Shown one piece after another: positions 46,201 through 56,361 of a DNA stretch of 64,000 nt. Location: NCBI GenBank assembly GCA_011316305.1, contig SAUG01000176.1, positions 1-64,000 of the forward strand. Direction: 5' to 3'. Position numbers and translations under genes: made by a program. Each line of letters opens with the position of its first letter. The stretch's first letter is position 1. This DNA comes from Rusavskia elegans. Its lineage: Eukaryota > Ascomycota > Lecanoromycetes > Teloschistales > Teloschistaceae. The notes under the pieces are model-generated. The model was not told the origin of the DNA. It saw only the letters and a program-made list of their open reading frames with translations, and ran no database searches.

Positions 46201-48185
46201 ATGCAAAAAGCCGTCAACCCCGGCAGGCAGCGACCAGCTCCGAAATCACATCCCCAGCTCGCGGATCTAGCCCCAGAGCTGTTGCTAAAGATACTGGATC
46301 ACGTAAGTCACAATCGGAGACTTCCAGTCACTATCTGATGTGGACCATAGCTTCACCGAAAAGCGTGGTTGCGATCCTTTCTACTAGTTTGTAAGCCGCT
46401 TTACAACTTAGCTCTGCCAAAGTTGTACCATCGGATCGAATGGACAATGCCAGATCGTGACGATGACTCGGAAAAGCACCCTGATGGCAATTTTGAGCTC
46501 CTCCGCATGCTAGACAAGGATAATGCCGGTCTAGAACACATCAGAGAGCTTGTCCTATCCGATGGAACGGAATACACCAAGAATTATCGCGATATTCAAC
46601 AGTACCCGGACGCTGTTCTGTTCGCGCACTTGCTCCCAAAAAATACTCTCACAGCATTTCAGTAAGATACCTGAACGCAGATAGTAACCTAGCTGAAGCC
46701 TATTAGTTGGAGATCTAAGCACTCCCTGTCATCCAATACCTATCGGACTCTGATCTCGCGACAACGCTCGCTTACGAATATCGAACTCAATCGCAGCAGT
46801 GAGTCGATTGATTGTACATTTGGGTATGGCTCCTTGTCAATTGTGAGGGGCTTACAAAACATTGATCGACTACGTCTGATGCCTGATTATGGTGAGGAAG
46901 TGCCAACAGCCGCTTGTGAATTACTTCAACAACATCGGGAAATCCGCCATCTGGAACTTGATCTATTTTGTATGTTAGATGATGAAAATGAGGAGAAAGC
47001 CCCCTATCGGAGCATGGACGCCATGCATGCCTTGTTTGCAGGCTTCAGGCTGGCCCCCTCTGGTCTTGTCACCCTGCACTTAGATCGTGCCAACCTCAAA
47101 AACAACCAACGAGATCTGCCCCGGCCCTCAAACTTGGAGCACTGAAAGAATTGAAGATCGTACAGTGCAAGCATGCGGACATATTTTTGACGGCACTCAG
47201 TGAAACCAATTCTTTCCAGGAATCTCCGATGCAGTTGAAGCGTCTGATCATCTACCATGCCCAGTCCCAGGACGTAAACATGGACCCGGCGACGACAGGA
47301 GACTCTGATCCCATCATCAAGGCGTTGAACACATTTTTGACGAGCAAAAGGGGAGCGCTGCACGATATATGGATCTGCCTTCGAGGATTCCAAAATCTAC
47401 CCAATGCTACCAGTGTGGCCGAGCATGGATCTACCTTGAAATGGCTTTTTCTAGATGTCCGCAGAGAAAAGGGCGTCCAGGCCATCACGTATCCCTTGGC
47501 AGAGTGGACGGTCCTTTGTCGGAGTCTCAAGGTACTGCAGCAATTGGACTCAGCGTTTCCCTCAGTTGTTGCAGACGGCGAAATCTACAAGCACTGGGAT
47601 TTTCTTAGTTATATTGTAAGTTTTAGCACTCTCGGGCTGTTTTATGTTATCACTAGAACCGACAAGGCTGCTACCATGGTAGGCTAAGGCCGGATCCCTT
47701 ATCCCTCCACGGCCACCAGTGTGTGATTACAAGAGCTCTACTAATTATATCGGTAGCAAGAAACGACGAGTATCCGCGGGCTTCAGGTCCTAGGAATTAA
47801 CGACTACCCCCTTCAGCTGGGCACGGATCCACAGCATCACAACACAAACAGAAGCCGCTGGAGAGATCCAATCTATCGTCCAATGATGTCTGAGCTGGCG
47901 AGGATGATATTATGGATTCAGCCCGGATACTTGTGGGGATCTATAAGGGAGTCTCTGAAAATCATCACCTTTGGCGTTACCGAACAGATCAAACGAGGCG
48001 ATCCGGATTCCAGGTTGGACTCGATGTTGTTTGCCAAGAGCCATGTGAAAGTGCTGGATGGCGAGCAGGAGGTGAGAATGGAGCAAGTGGACCCCTCATC
48101 CTTGAACTATCACACAATCCAGAGGGCACGACGGGAGTACGACATCGATGCACTTGGTCATGATTGGGCCGTAACGGATGACTAA
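46201..48185 (+). pseudogene. F-box-type paralog 2, single-base deletion
   Basis: Exons 46201-46302, 46351-46661, 46707-47615 and 47757-48185 mirror the paralogs. The F-box is LADLAPELLLKILDH, followed by RKAWLRSFLLVCKPLYNLAL. In the third exon the frame LKNNQRDLP must switch at about 47119-47124 to ALKLGALKELKIVQCKHADI; the exon is one base short of phase (909 nt). Everything after is intact, including DIWICLRGFQNLP and a C-terminus ending REYDIDALGHDWAVTDD. Without the missing base the protein would stop at about residue 270. It is either a young pseudogene or a sequence error. Confidence 0.7.
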
Positions 48186-49698
48186 GAGTGTTTAAGAGAG
48201 TCAAAGCTTTTCAACTTTCGTAGTCCTGGTATGAACCAGGTCCTTGTGATATAACGGCCGCGGTATGTGTCTCAAGATACCTATCAGCATCTGATACACG
48301 ACGGCACAACAAGGCGGCCAGCAAGGCTTTTTTGACCTGGCCCTTAGGCTATGGACCTTTTGCTCTCTCTAAATGACATGTTGCACTGTGGATTCGGAGA
48401 CTCTGATCAGCAAAGCTCACAGGATCCTCTGATGGCACAAATAAAAGCCAACGAACCTCCGTGATTCCTCTGCCCTGATGCGTGAACTGTGAGCCAAGTG
48501 TTTCCAGAGCTCGACAAGAGGCTCTTGAAGTCTTGTTATTCCAGTCCAATGGCTTCTCAAATACAAGTGTCGGTACACTGTCTGCCTCTTTTCTCAATTA
48601 AGATGTTGACTTTACGCAATATCTCTCGACATGAACAAGCAGACATGCGCTGCCACCAACAACCGGTATAGACAGTAAACATTGCGAAAAACGTAATGTT
48701 TGATTGTAGCCAGTTCCACGACAGTATCGAACAGTCTATCAACGGCGAGTCTTCCTCTGGATCAATACGCGAAGATCCTTGTAATGTTGGAAAGCATCGA
48801 AATCATCACAAGCGTATTACTTGCTACTTTATCATGTTTAACTCGTAGGAAAAACGATGAGTGGCGAGTCTTCATAATGAGAGACAAAGCCTGTCTGAGC
48901 AACAATGTATTTGAGAAAATCTGTCATGGAAACTTATGACGAAGAAATCGTGACGCATTTGCTTGGCGTACTATAAACAATACATTAATTCTTCACTCAT
49001 CCTTCTTCGAGCTGTCGCAACCTGATACTAAGCTGTTTTCCATTGTTGAGCAAATAATCTGAGGACCCAAAAATATTTGTCCTCTTTGTTCATAATGCGG
49101 GTACATGTTACGTGATTGGTCTTGCTTCAGGGGTCGTTGACATAGTGGCTAAGCCGTTTGCTGATTGTTTGGGAAGGTGTGGTTGCTAGCGAAGCTACTG
49201 ATTCTAAGACATCGAGACCTCGCTGCGTTATTAGAAGAGGTTCAATTACACCCGGTGAGATCCGTATATACTCACCATCTCTGTTTATAATTCACTTTTC
49301 GGACTGGGCATTAGGGCTAGGGTCAAGAAATGTATGCAACAGGCATTAATCTTTCCCAAGACTTTACAACTTTCTCTATTTTTTCTACACTTCCTTCACG
49401 GAACACGAATTTCACAGGTTATTCACGTCATGTTGGCGAGAATACTGAGTCATGACCACGATTTTTCAACACCCTCTTTCAACCTTCTTGCTGCTTACAC
49501 CTTTCTCTGTTGTGGCTGCTCTACATAAGTCCACCAGTATTTATCCTGGTTTCTAAGCTCTCTCTTCCTGGCCTCTTGACTGTCTTCATTGATTCTCTCA
49601 GGAACTCGCTCCTCTTCTTGTACTCCTGCCATCCAAATACGATCAAAGTTGTGCTGCCAATACCTAACTCCGGGCACTCCGTCCAAAGGCAACAAATC
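48186..49698. other. Spacer between paralogs 2 and 3
   Basis: No supported gene. Part of it (about 48920-49230) is recognisably similar to about 51140-51420, upstream of paralog 4 (shared GTTTGCTGATTGTTT), so promoter-side sequence was duplicated together with the genes. Confidence 0.55.
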
Positions 49699-50967
49699 AT
49701 GCAGCTCGGCGTTGTAGACAATGAGGCACATCACCTCAAACAATCCGGGGAGCTTGCACCTGAGTCTAAGCGTACAAAGCAGCTAGTGGATCTCGACACA
49801 GATGCCTTCAATTGTATCCTAGAGCAGGTAGGTCAGCCTTCAACCGTCGAATGTCAGCTGCTGAAATACAATGAGCTTGACCATCGGAAGAGCTGGTTGA
49901 GATCCTTGCTGCTAGTGTCCAAGCACTTGTATGACTTGGTCTTGCCTCGAATGTATCGTAAGCTCGATATAACGATCCACGACTCGTTTAATCGCCGCGA
50001 ATTTCAATACAGCACCCTCTATATGCTTGATCAAGACAACCAAAGTCTCAAGCATATTCGCTACCTTGTGATGCGAGATTCGGAAGTAGATTCTTTATCT
50101 ACGGATTTGAGAGACTTCCCCGACGCTGCAATGCTGGTTCAGCTCCTCCCGAAAGATACCCTGTTGAGAGTTGAGTACGTTCTCACTTCATAACATATTG
50201 AAATTATCACGGCTTTACTGATATCTAGAAGCTGGGTGTCTTGGCGTCCATTGCCATCTGCGATCTATCGGACTTTGCTCTCTCGCCAACGTTGTCTTAC
50301 AGACCTTGAGTTAAACCACAGCGAGATCGCCATCGATGATCTGACAGGATTTTCATCGCCCGCTCCATACCTACTTCAAGGATTCAAGGGTATTAAACGA
50401 ATGCGAATTATGCCCGGTCCTCTGGAAGGTATGCCACAGGTGGCTTGCAAACTCCTCAAAGACCATGACACTATTCGAGAACTGGAGATCAACCTATTCC
50501 ACATGAATCACGATGATTCCTCGACGAGCAATGGTGGTATGCACATGTTGTGCCAAAATCTTGAGCCGTCTCGTACGCGCATCCACACTCTCGACCTGGC
50601 TGGGATGGACCTGGACAGCAGCCACAAGCTACTAGCTGCACATCATCTTCCGTTCTTAGCATCACTCACTATTGCAGCCTGTGATCATACCGAATTATTC
50701 TTAGCAGCACTTGCCAAGTCCGCAGAGAAGAGCCCGGTACCTCTCAAGTGGCTTACCATTCATCATGCTCAGGCATGGGATAGGGAAAATGCCCCAGCGC
50801 ATCCTCCCGCAGAGCCAATACTAACGGCAATCGACTGGTTGCTCGCAGTGCTGCCGCGGTCTCTTCAGCGGATCTGGATATGTCTTCGAGGATTCAGAAC
50901 CTTACCACTTGTCGAAGGTCTTGCCTGGGACTGTATGAGTTTGGGTTGTGATAAGGTTTTGGAATGA
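49699..50967 (+). CDS. F-box-type paralog 3, C-terminally truncated, 387 residues
   Basis: Exons 49699-49827, 49876-50174 and 50232-50967 are in phase. The 48-bp first intron is itself a multiple of three without stops, so retention would also be tolerated. The F-box is LDTDAFNCILEQ, followed by SWLRSLLLVSKHLYDLVLPR. The body aligns with the paralogs through LQRIWICLRGFRTLPLVEGL. It then diverges into WDCMSLGCDKVLE and stops, losing the last 220 or so residues present in the paralogs. The downstream sequence to 51.1 kb shows no clear remainder of the C-terminal exon. It may encode a shortened product or be decaying. Confidence 0.6.
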
Positions 50968-51965
50968 CAATCTCGTATTCCTGGAAGTGTGCGGACACGG
51001 AGATAAGAAGGGGTCTTTCGAAAAGCAAAGCGTGACTAAGGAGTTTGACGGGATCTATTTCGGGGGACCGTGAGTCAGTTTACGATTGAGGACCAGGTCT
51101 CGGTCTGCATAAATACTCAAGCATACTTGTGGTCATAGTTGAACGTAATGAGGAGACCATGACACATTTGCTCGGCGGGTTTCCTTTCACTCACCCCTGT
51201 TCGGGCAGTCGCCGCAATACTACGTTATACATCACCACCAAGCCAAAGATAGGGGCATCAAAGGACCAAATTAAGCTTTTCCTACAGTCCAAAAGGCAAG
51301 TGCGCGTTATGTAATCGGCCTTCGGGGCTCATTGATATGGTAGCCAAGATGTTTGCTGATTGTTTACGATTGCTGACAACGCTTCTGATAACAAACGGCT
51401 GGTTGTCGCTGATATGATTGAGAGATTTCCACGTTTTCTGATCAGTTCGGGATAAACTTTGCCCCTCCTATTATATGCTCACTAGAACGAATAGACGCAT
51501 GCTCTCAATACTTGAGAACTTCTTCTGCGTTTCATACTAAGTCTCCTGAACCATGAAGCCCATCCACGGGAGGAAGCCCTGCATCAGTCAGAGCTTCATG
51601 TCCAACATCATTGATTCTTGAAGTACACGGTCTGGCCAAGTCATCATTGCTTATGCTTGATTCCTGCGACGAGTAAAATCCTTGGTTGTCCAATGAGAGT
51701 TGTTTGGTCGTCGGTACATCTCACATCGCCGTCATGCTTGTTTCTGATGGAGAGTCATCTTTCGTTACCAGCTTTCAGTGTCGATCACAACTCTTTCGGT
51801 TGTGGGGTTATTCAAGACTCATGGTACTGTTTTTCATTTGCTCACCTAGGCCATTGACAATTTCTCGAGCTATATGAGAGCGTTCCCCACTCCAAATTTT
51901 CATTGCGTGATCGAAGTTCAGCACCGATCGCATCCACGTTGAAGAACTTGATCAAATCGGAAAAC
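50968..51965. other. Spacer between paralogs 3 and 4
   Basis: No supported gene. It contains the duplicated promoter-side segment noted at 48.9-49.2 kb. Other short frames lack recognisable content. Confidence 0.5.
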
Positions 51966-54063
51966 ATGCAGCAAGATGAGCAACAGTTGATGGCTTCCAC
52001 GCGGAGCTTGCGGCTCGCTGATCTTCCCCCTGACGCGCTGAACCACATCTTGGACCACGTAAGATACTATGTACCAAAGGGGCGCGCTTTACTAACCGGT
52101 TATAAAGCTTGAAACCAGTTCTTCCTGGCTAAGAACGTTGCTTGTGGTATCTAAACAGTTCTACGCACTGGTCCTGCCACGTCTCTACCGGGTGCTTGAT
52201 ATTTCTATCAACTCGGCCGACGATAGTCCAGCGTTCGATTATAGAACTCTTCAGATGCTTGATAAAGCCAACCAAGGTCTCGAGCACGTCAGAACGCTCA
52301 CCTTAAGACACTACGTTCACTTGCCAGCGTCAACAAGTGTCAAAGGTTATCCTGAAGCTGCTCTGTTAATTCATCTCCTACCAAAGAACGTATTGAAGAG
52401 ATTCAAGTAAGTGCATGATTCGAGGTGTTTTAGCTAACATCCCATCTTTTTGTGTCTGACACTACGACAGCTGGGGCTCGTGAAATCCAATGCCACACCA
52501 GATTTACCAAACCCTGTATTCTCGCCAAAATCCTCTCATGGAGATCGAGCTCAATCGCAGTGACATTTCCATCGATGAAATGTTTGGATCTTCAGCGTCT
52601 CCCTTATCTTCGTTGCACTGGCTCGAGGATCTTGAAGCACTACGGATCATGCCACACATGAAATGAGGCCATGCCCGAAGTAGCTTACGAGCTCTTCAAG
52701 CAGCATGAAACCATTCGATACTTTAAACATGAGTTGGTACATATGCATCCTGATACCGATGGTGGCAATATCAAGAAATCTTTGATCAGCAGTGGTGGGA
52801 TACACGCACTTATTGGCAAACTTGAGCCTTCCAGTGTCAATCTCAGACATCTTCACCTGAGGGGAATAAATCTCTCCACGTGCCACAAAGCGCTACTATC
52901 GGCGCTGGATCTGTCCAGACTGTGCAGCCTATTGATTGTCAAATGCCAGTATGCCGAGAAGTTCCTAGCAGCGCTCGCCAAAAGCCCTAGCATACATTCA
53001 ATGCATCTCAAGGAGTTCACCCTGCATCACTCCAGACCGTGGGAGCCTCTCGATGCAACCACTTTACCGGAAGAGGAGCACGAGATCGACCCTCTTCTAG
53101 CAGCGATAGGCCTGTTGCTGGTGAAAATGCCAGCTTCTCTCAAAGAGCTATGGATCTGTCTGCGAGGCTTCAACAAACTACCTGGCGTAGAGGGCCTCAT
53201 CCACCATGGCTCGACTTTGCAATGGCTTTTCGTCGATGTCCGAGAGCAAAAAGGACCCGATGGGATGTGGATGTATGACCTCGTGGAGTGGCAGATGCTG
53301 TGTGAGAGCTTGAAAAGCATTCAGCAACTTGATATGGTATATCCCAAGATTGCTGCTCCCTGTCAGACCACTGCCTACCCGGTATTCTGTGACTACGTGG
53401 TGAGTCTGTTAGACTTTCTTGTCTTTTCCAATTTGCCAATGGCTGCCTGATTGTTCCGTTCCTGCGACCTTGCAGCTCGATCGAGCTCTTGGACCATCTT
53501 TCAACACCCCTTCTTCAGATTGCTGTACCTATTCATTGTTTTGTCCACTGACGGATCGCCTTCATTCACAGAAAGCGACCGCACGCATGGGCACGCTTAC
53601 ACACCTCGGGGTCAACAACTGGCCCTTCGTATACTCGCGCTCGGGCTCGAGACCATTGGACCTCGGCCGGGATGCCTGTAGACCCGCCCTGTCTTCCCTG
53701 GCCACCGACATCATGAATCTAAGGCGAGAACCAGCAAAAGAGGCATTTCCTCAGCGATCATACGAACACAAACAGGTTGTCGCAAAATATGGTAGTCCCT
53801 CAACCAATCTACGAGTGGTCACTTTCGGGATCCGCGAAGAGATTAAGAAGGAATCCAATTGGGGTTTCGGTCTTTCACCACCAATGGACTTTTTGAAGGG
53901 CCGGGTCAGTACCGTGGGAGGCCAGCAGACTTGGACAATGATGACGGTAACGGTAGGTGCGGATTCGCTGGATAGCGATCTTCTGGGTCAGGAGTATGAT
54001 ATTGATGAATTGGCGCATGGTATTGGGGAGTTTGAGTCGGGTGTCGATGAAGATCAGTGGTGA
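51966..54063 (+). pseudogene. F-box-type paralog 4, nonsense plus frameshift
   Basis: Exons 51966-52058, 52108-52406, 52471-53399 and 53572-54063 follow the family pattern. The F-box is LADLPPDALNHILDH, then SSWLRTLLVVSKQFYALVLP. Exon 3 begins WGS and then has TGA at 52481-52483 where paralogs have a tryptophan or similar codon. An extra T near 52664 shifts the frame between RIMPHMK and AMPEVAYELFKQHETIR; the exon is one base too long for phase. The rest is open: SLKELWICLRGFNKLPGVEG and a C-terminus with LRVVTFGIREEIKKE and QEYDIDELAHGI. Two independent lesions make a pseudogene likely. Confidence 0.75.
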
Positions 54064-54450
54064 CGGTCTTGTAAGGATGGCGTCCTATTCTGGAACGTGT
54101 AGAGTCATAAGTATGAGAAGAGGCTACTTAGGGAGCAGAGAAGGCCTGAGAAGGTTGAAAGCGACTTTTTCTAGATAACAATTTTTTCTAAGAAGGCTTA
54201 CCTTAACCTGTCTTGGCTACCTAATGGTTTCCCGAAGGTGTGCATGTAGTAAAGAACCTGATAGCTGCCATCCAATTCCTTCACCCACGCTCTGGATGAT
54301 AGAGCGATCCCACAATAGATCCCGCCTCTTTATCCCGCCACTTTCCTTCCTCCTGATACCTGATACCGCATGGAGAAGCCTGTAGCATACAACATCGCTC
54401 TACGTGCCACTCGAGCAACCTCAGAGCACACTACAGGCCAAGGTACTAAA
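54064..54450. other. Intergenic between convergent genes
   Basis: Just under 400 bp containing the 3' flanks of paralog 4 and the following minus-strand gene. Nothing else recognised. Confidence 0.45.
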
Positions 54451-56361
54451 TTATGCTCCGTCAACATCATCCTCGTCGCTGAAATTCGCTTCGCTGTCGT
54501 CTGTGTCATCATCGATGATGTTAGGAGAGTCCGCGCTGCCTGAAGGAGCTTCGGTCGCCGTTGTCTCCTTCTTCCGAATCTGGCGCCCGGCAACGTACCA
54601 CTGCTCAAGTCCTAATTTCTTCTCCCTCCCTTCGTCATTGTCCTCGTCATCAGAATCATCAGAATCCTCCGTATCACTTTCAACGAAAGGCATCTCCGGA
54701 CCTTGGGCCGCTCGTATCTTTCTTTCGACTTCGTCGCTCAACCGACCGTGACGGCAGAAGTCTTCGAGGGCGTTGTCACCGAGGTACTTAATGAGTGCTT
54801 GGATGCTAGGGAGCTTGCCGATGACGTGTATAAGACAAGTGCGCTGAAAGGCGTTGAATTCTCCGGCAAGCTTGGTACGGCTGATTCCTACATTCATTGT
54901 GAATTGGAGCTCCCTTTGTAAGCACGGCGGCATAGACTTACCCGCAAAGACAAAGACAAAGACGATGCCCATCCCACCTAGACTATCCACAATTTTCATC
55001 CAATTGATACCAGCTTGGCGCTCACTTCGTAGCTGTCTTTCTAACTTTTTCTTGACGTCTTGAGATAGCCCCTTGCTCATCTCATAGGCCATGTCGTTAA
55101 GATAGAAGGTAGGGAGCTCTGTCAGCGGTACGTTGTCTACACTCTTGTACATCCTGGGTATGTAGCCCTGTTCAACCTTGCGGTCAATCGACTTGACAAG
55201 TTGTATTTGCCCATATATTCGCTGAAGTTTGGCGTCCGATTCGTTCGCCCCGGACACTTTGATGGCTTGGAAGATCGCAACTGGCTCGGCGTCCTCTGCT
55301 AGATCAAAAACCTGCACCCGAGTACCAGGGGTTTGTCGTCGTTGCACGATGAACGCAAGGAGATGGTCTTTTACCTTGTCGAAATTGAGCATCGGGCAAA
55401 GCTCAAGGACATCGCTGATGTGCTTATCTGTTTTGGTGGCTTTTGTGTACGTGTTGAACTTTGGGTACACTTCTTCTTCGAAGTAATTGCGGAGTTGCTG
55501 AACCATGTCTTTGTCTTCAGTAAAAATAGCGATCTCGGGGTTCTCGTTGGCGAGTAGAAGTAGCTCGTTATTGCCGGTGTTCGAATTGTTGAAGTTTTGC
55601 AAGGGAGGCTGCTGGGTCTGTCTTTCGGTTTGATTCATAGGACCGTGTGGAACAGTTGAGGCCGTTCTCTGCACTGGATTTCTGGAAGCAGAAGTATGGT
55701 CTGAATTGGTCGGATCAGACGAGCGAGAGACAGATTCGTTCCTGGCAGAAAGGTAGCTGGTACTGCCAATTGCAGATGGACTTGGCGAAACCGTGGAACG
55801 GATCGAGGAGATCGTAGTTGGCCTGGAGGAGACGGAAGACGATGATAGTCTATCCGCGAACGCTTCTGGTAGATGGTGCGGACTGGCGCTTGAGGCGTAG
55901 CTGCTAGTGGAAGCACCGCTCCTTGCAGAATCATGCACGGTCTCATTCTTCTCCTTGATTGAATCGGCCGCCTGCTCCGCTGCATCACTGGCTTCCTCAG
56001 TCGGTGTCTTACTTGCACCTCGGCTACTCTCAACATTGGTAGGTGTATCAGCAACAGGAGTTGCGAGCTTCTGTCTCTTTGCTGCTCGTATATCTTGGTT
56101 TTCAACCTCCTTAGCCTCCAAGGCTCTTTTACTCTTTTCATTTTCTCGTCGTTCTTTATCTGCCTGAACGATGTCCAGTAGATCAACAATCAACCTCTCT
56201 ACAGACTCCGGTGTTACTTGCGCGATATGTAGTAGTAGAGCCTTGAATTGGGTGAGCTTGACTAATGATTTGAGGCCCTCCTCAGAAAGATTTGTGTCTG
56301 CTTTGGTAAGGTATACCTTGATGAGACCCAGCAGCGTGTTTTCAGGTCCTGTAAGCGTCAT
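54451..56361 (-). CDS. Orphan protein with serine-rich linker and acidic tail, 618 residues
   Basis: Exons 56361-54942 and 54887-54451. The 54-bp GTAAGT...TGTAG intron (54888-54941) is a multiple of three, so an unspliced form would add 18 residues. Residues 1-80 are helical (LIKVYLTKADTNLSEEGLKS), then a charged nuclear-localisation-like cluster (IRAAKRQKL). A long Ser/Thr-rich disordered linker runs to about residue 285. A compact domain follows, with MVQQLRNYFEEEVYPKFNTY, ELPTFYLNDMAYEMSKGL and INWMKIVDSLGGMGIVFVFV. The tail is very acidic (DTEDSDDSDDEDNDEGRE) with a last block DDDTDDSEANFSDEDD. I do not recognise the family. A nuclear role is plausible but is inference. Confidence 0.8.
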   Translation of the reverse strand: MTLTGPENTLLGLIKVYLTKADTNLSEEGLKSLVKLTQFKALLLHIAQVTPESVERLIVDLLDIVQADKERRENEKSKRALEAKEVENQDIRAAKRQKLATPVADTPTNVESSRGASKTPTEEASDAAEQAADSIKEKNETVHDSARSGASTSSYASSASPHHLPEAFADRLSSSSVSSRPTTISSIRSTVSPSPSAIGSTSYLSARNESVSRSSDPTNSDHTSASRNPVQRTASTVPHGPMNQTERQTQQPPLQNFNNSNTGNNELLLLANENPEIAIFTEDKDMVQQLRNYFEEEVYPKFNTYTKATKTDKHISDVLELCPMLNFDKVKDHLLAFIVQRRQTPGTRVQVFDLAEDAEPVAIFQAIKVSGANESDAKLQRIYGQIQLVKSIDRKVEQGYIPRMYKSVDNVPLTELPTFYLNDMAYEMSKGLSQDVKKKLERQLRSERQAGINWMKIVDSLGGMGIVFVFVFAGKSMPPCLQRELQFTMNVGISRTKLAGEFNAFQRTCLIHVIGKLPSIQALIKYLGDNALEDFCRHGRLSDEVERKIRAAQGPEMPFVESDTEDSDDSDDEDNDEGREKKLGLEQWYVAGRQIRKKETTATEAPSGSADSPNIIDDDTDDSEANFSDEDDVDGA

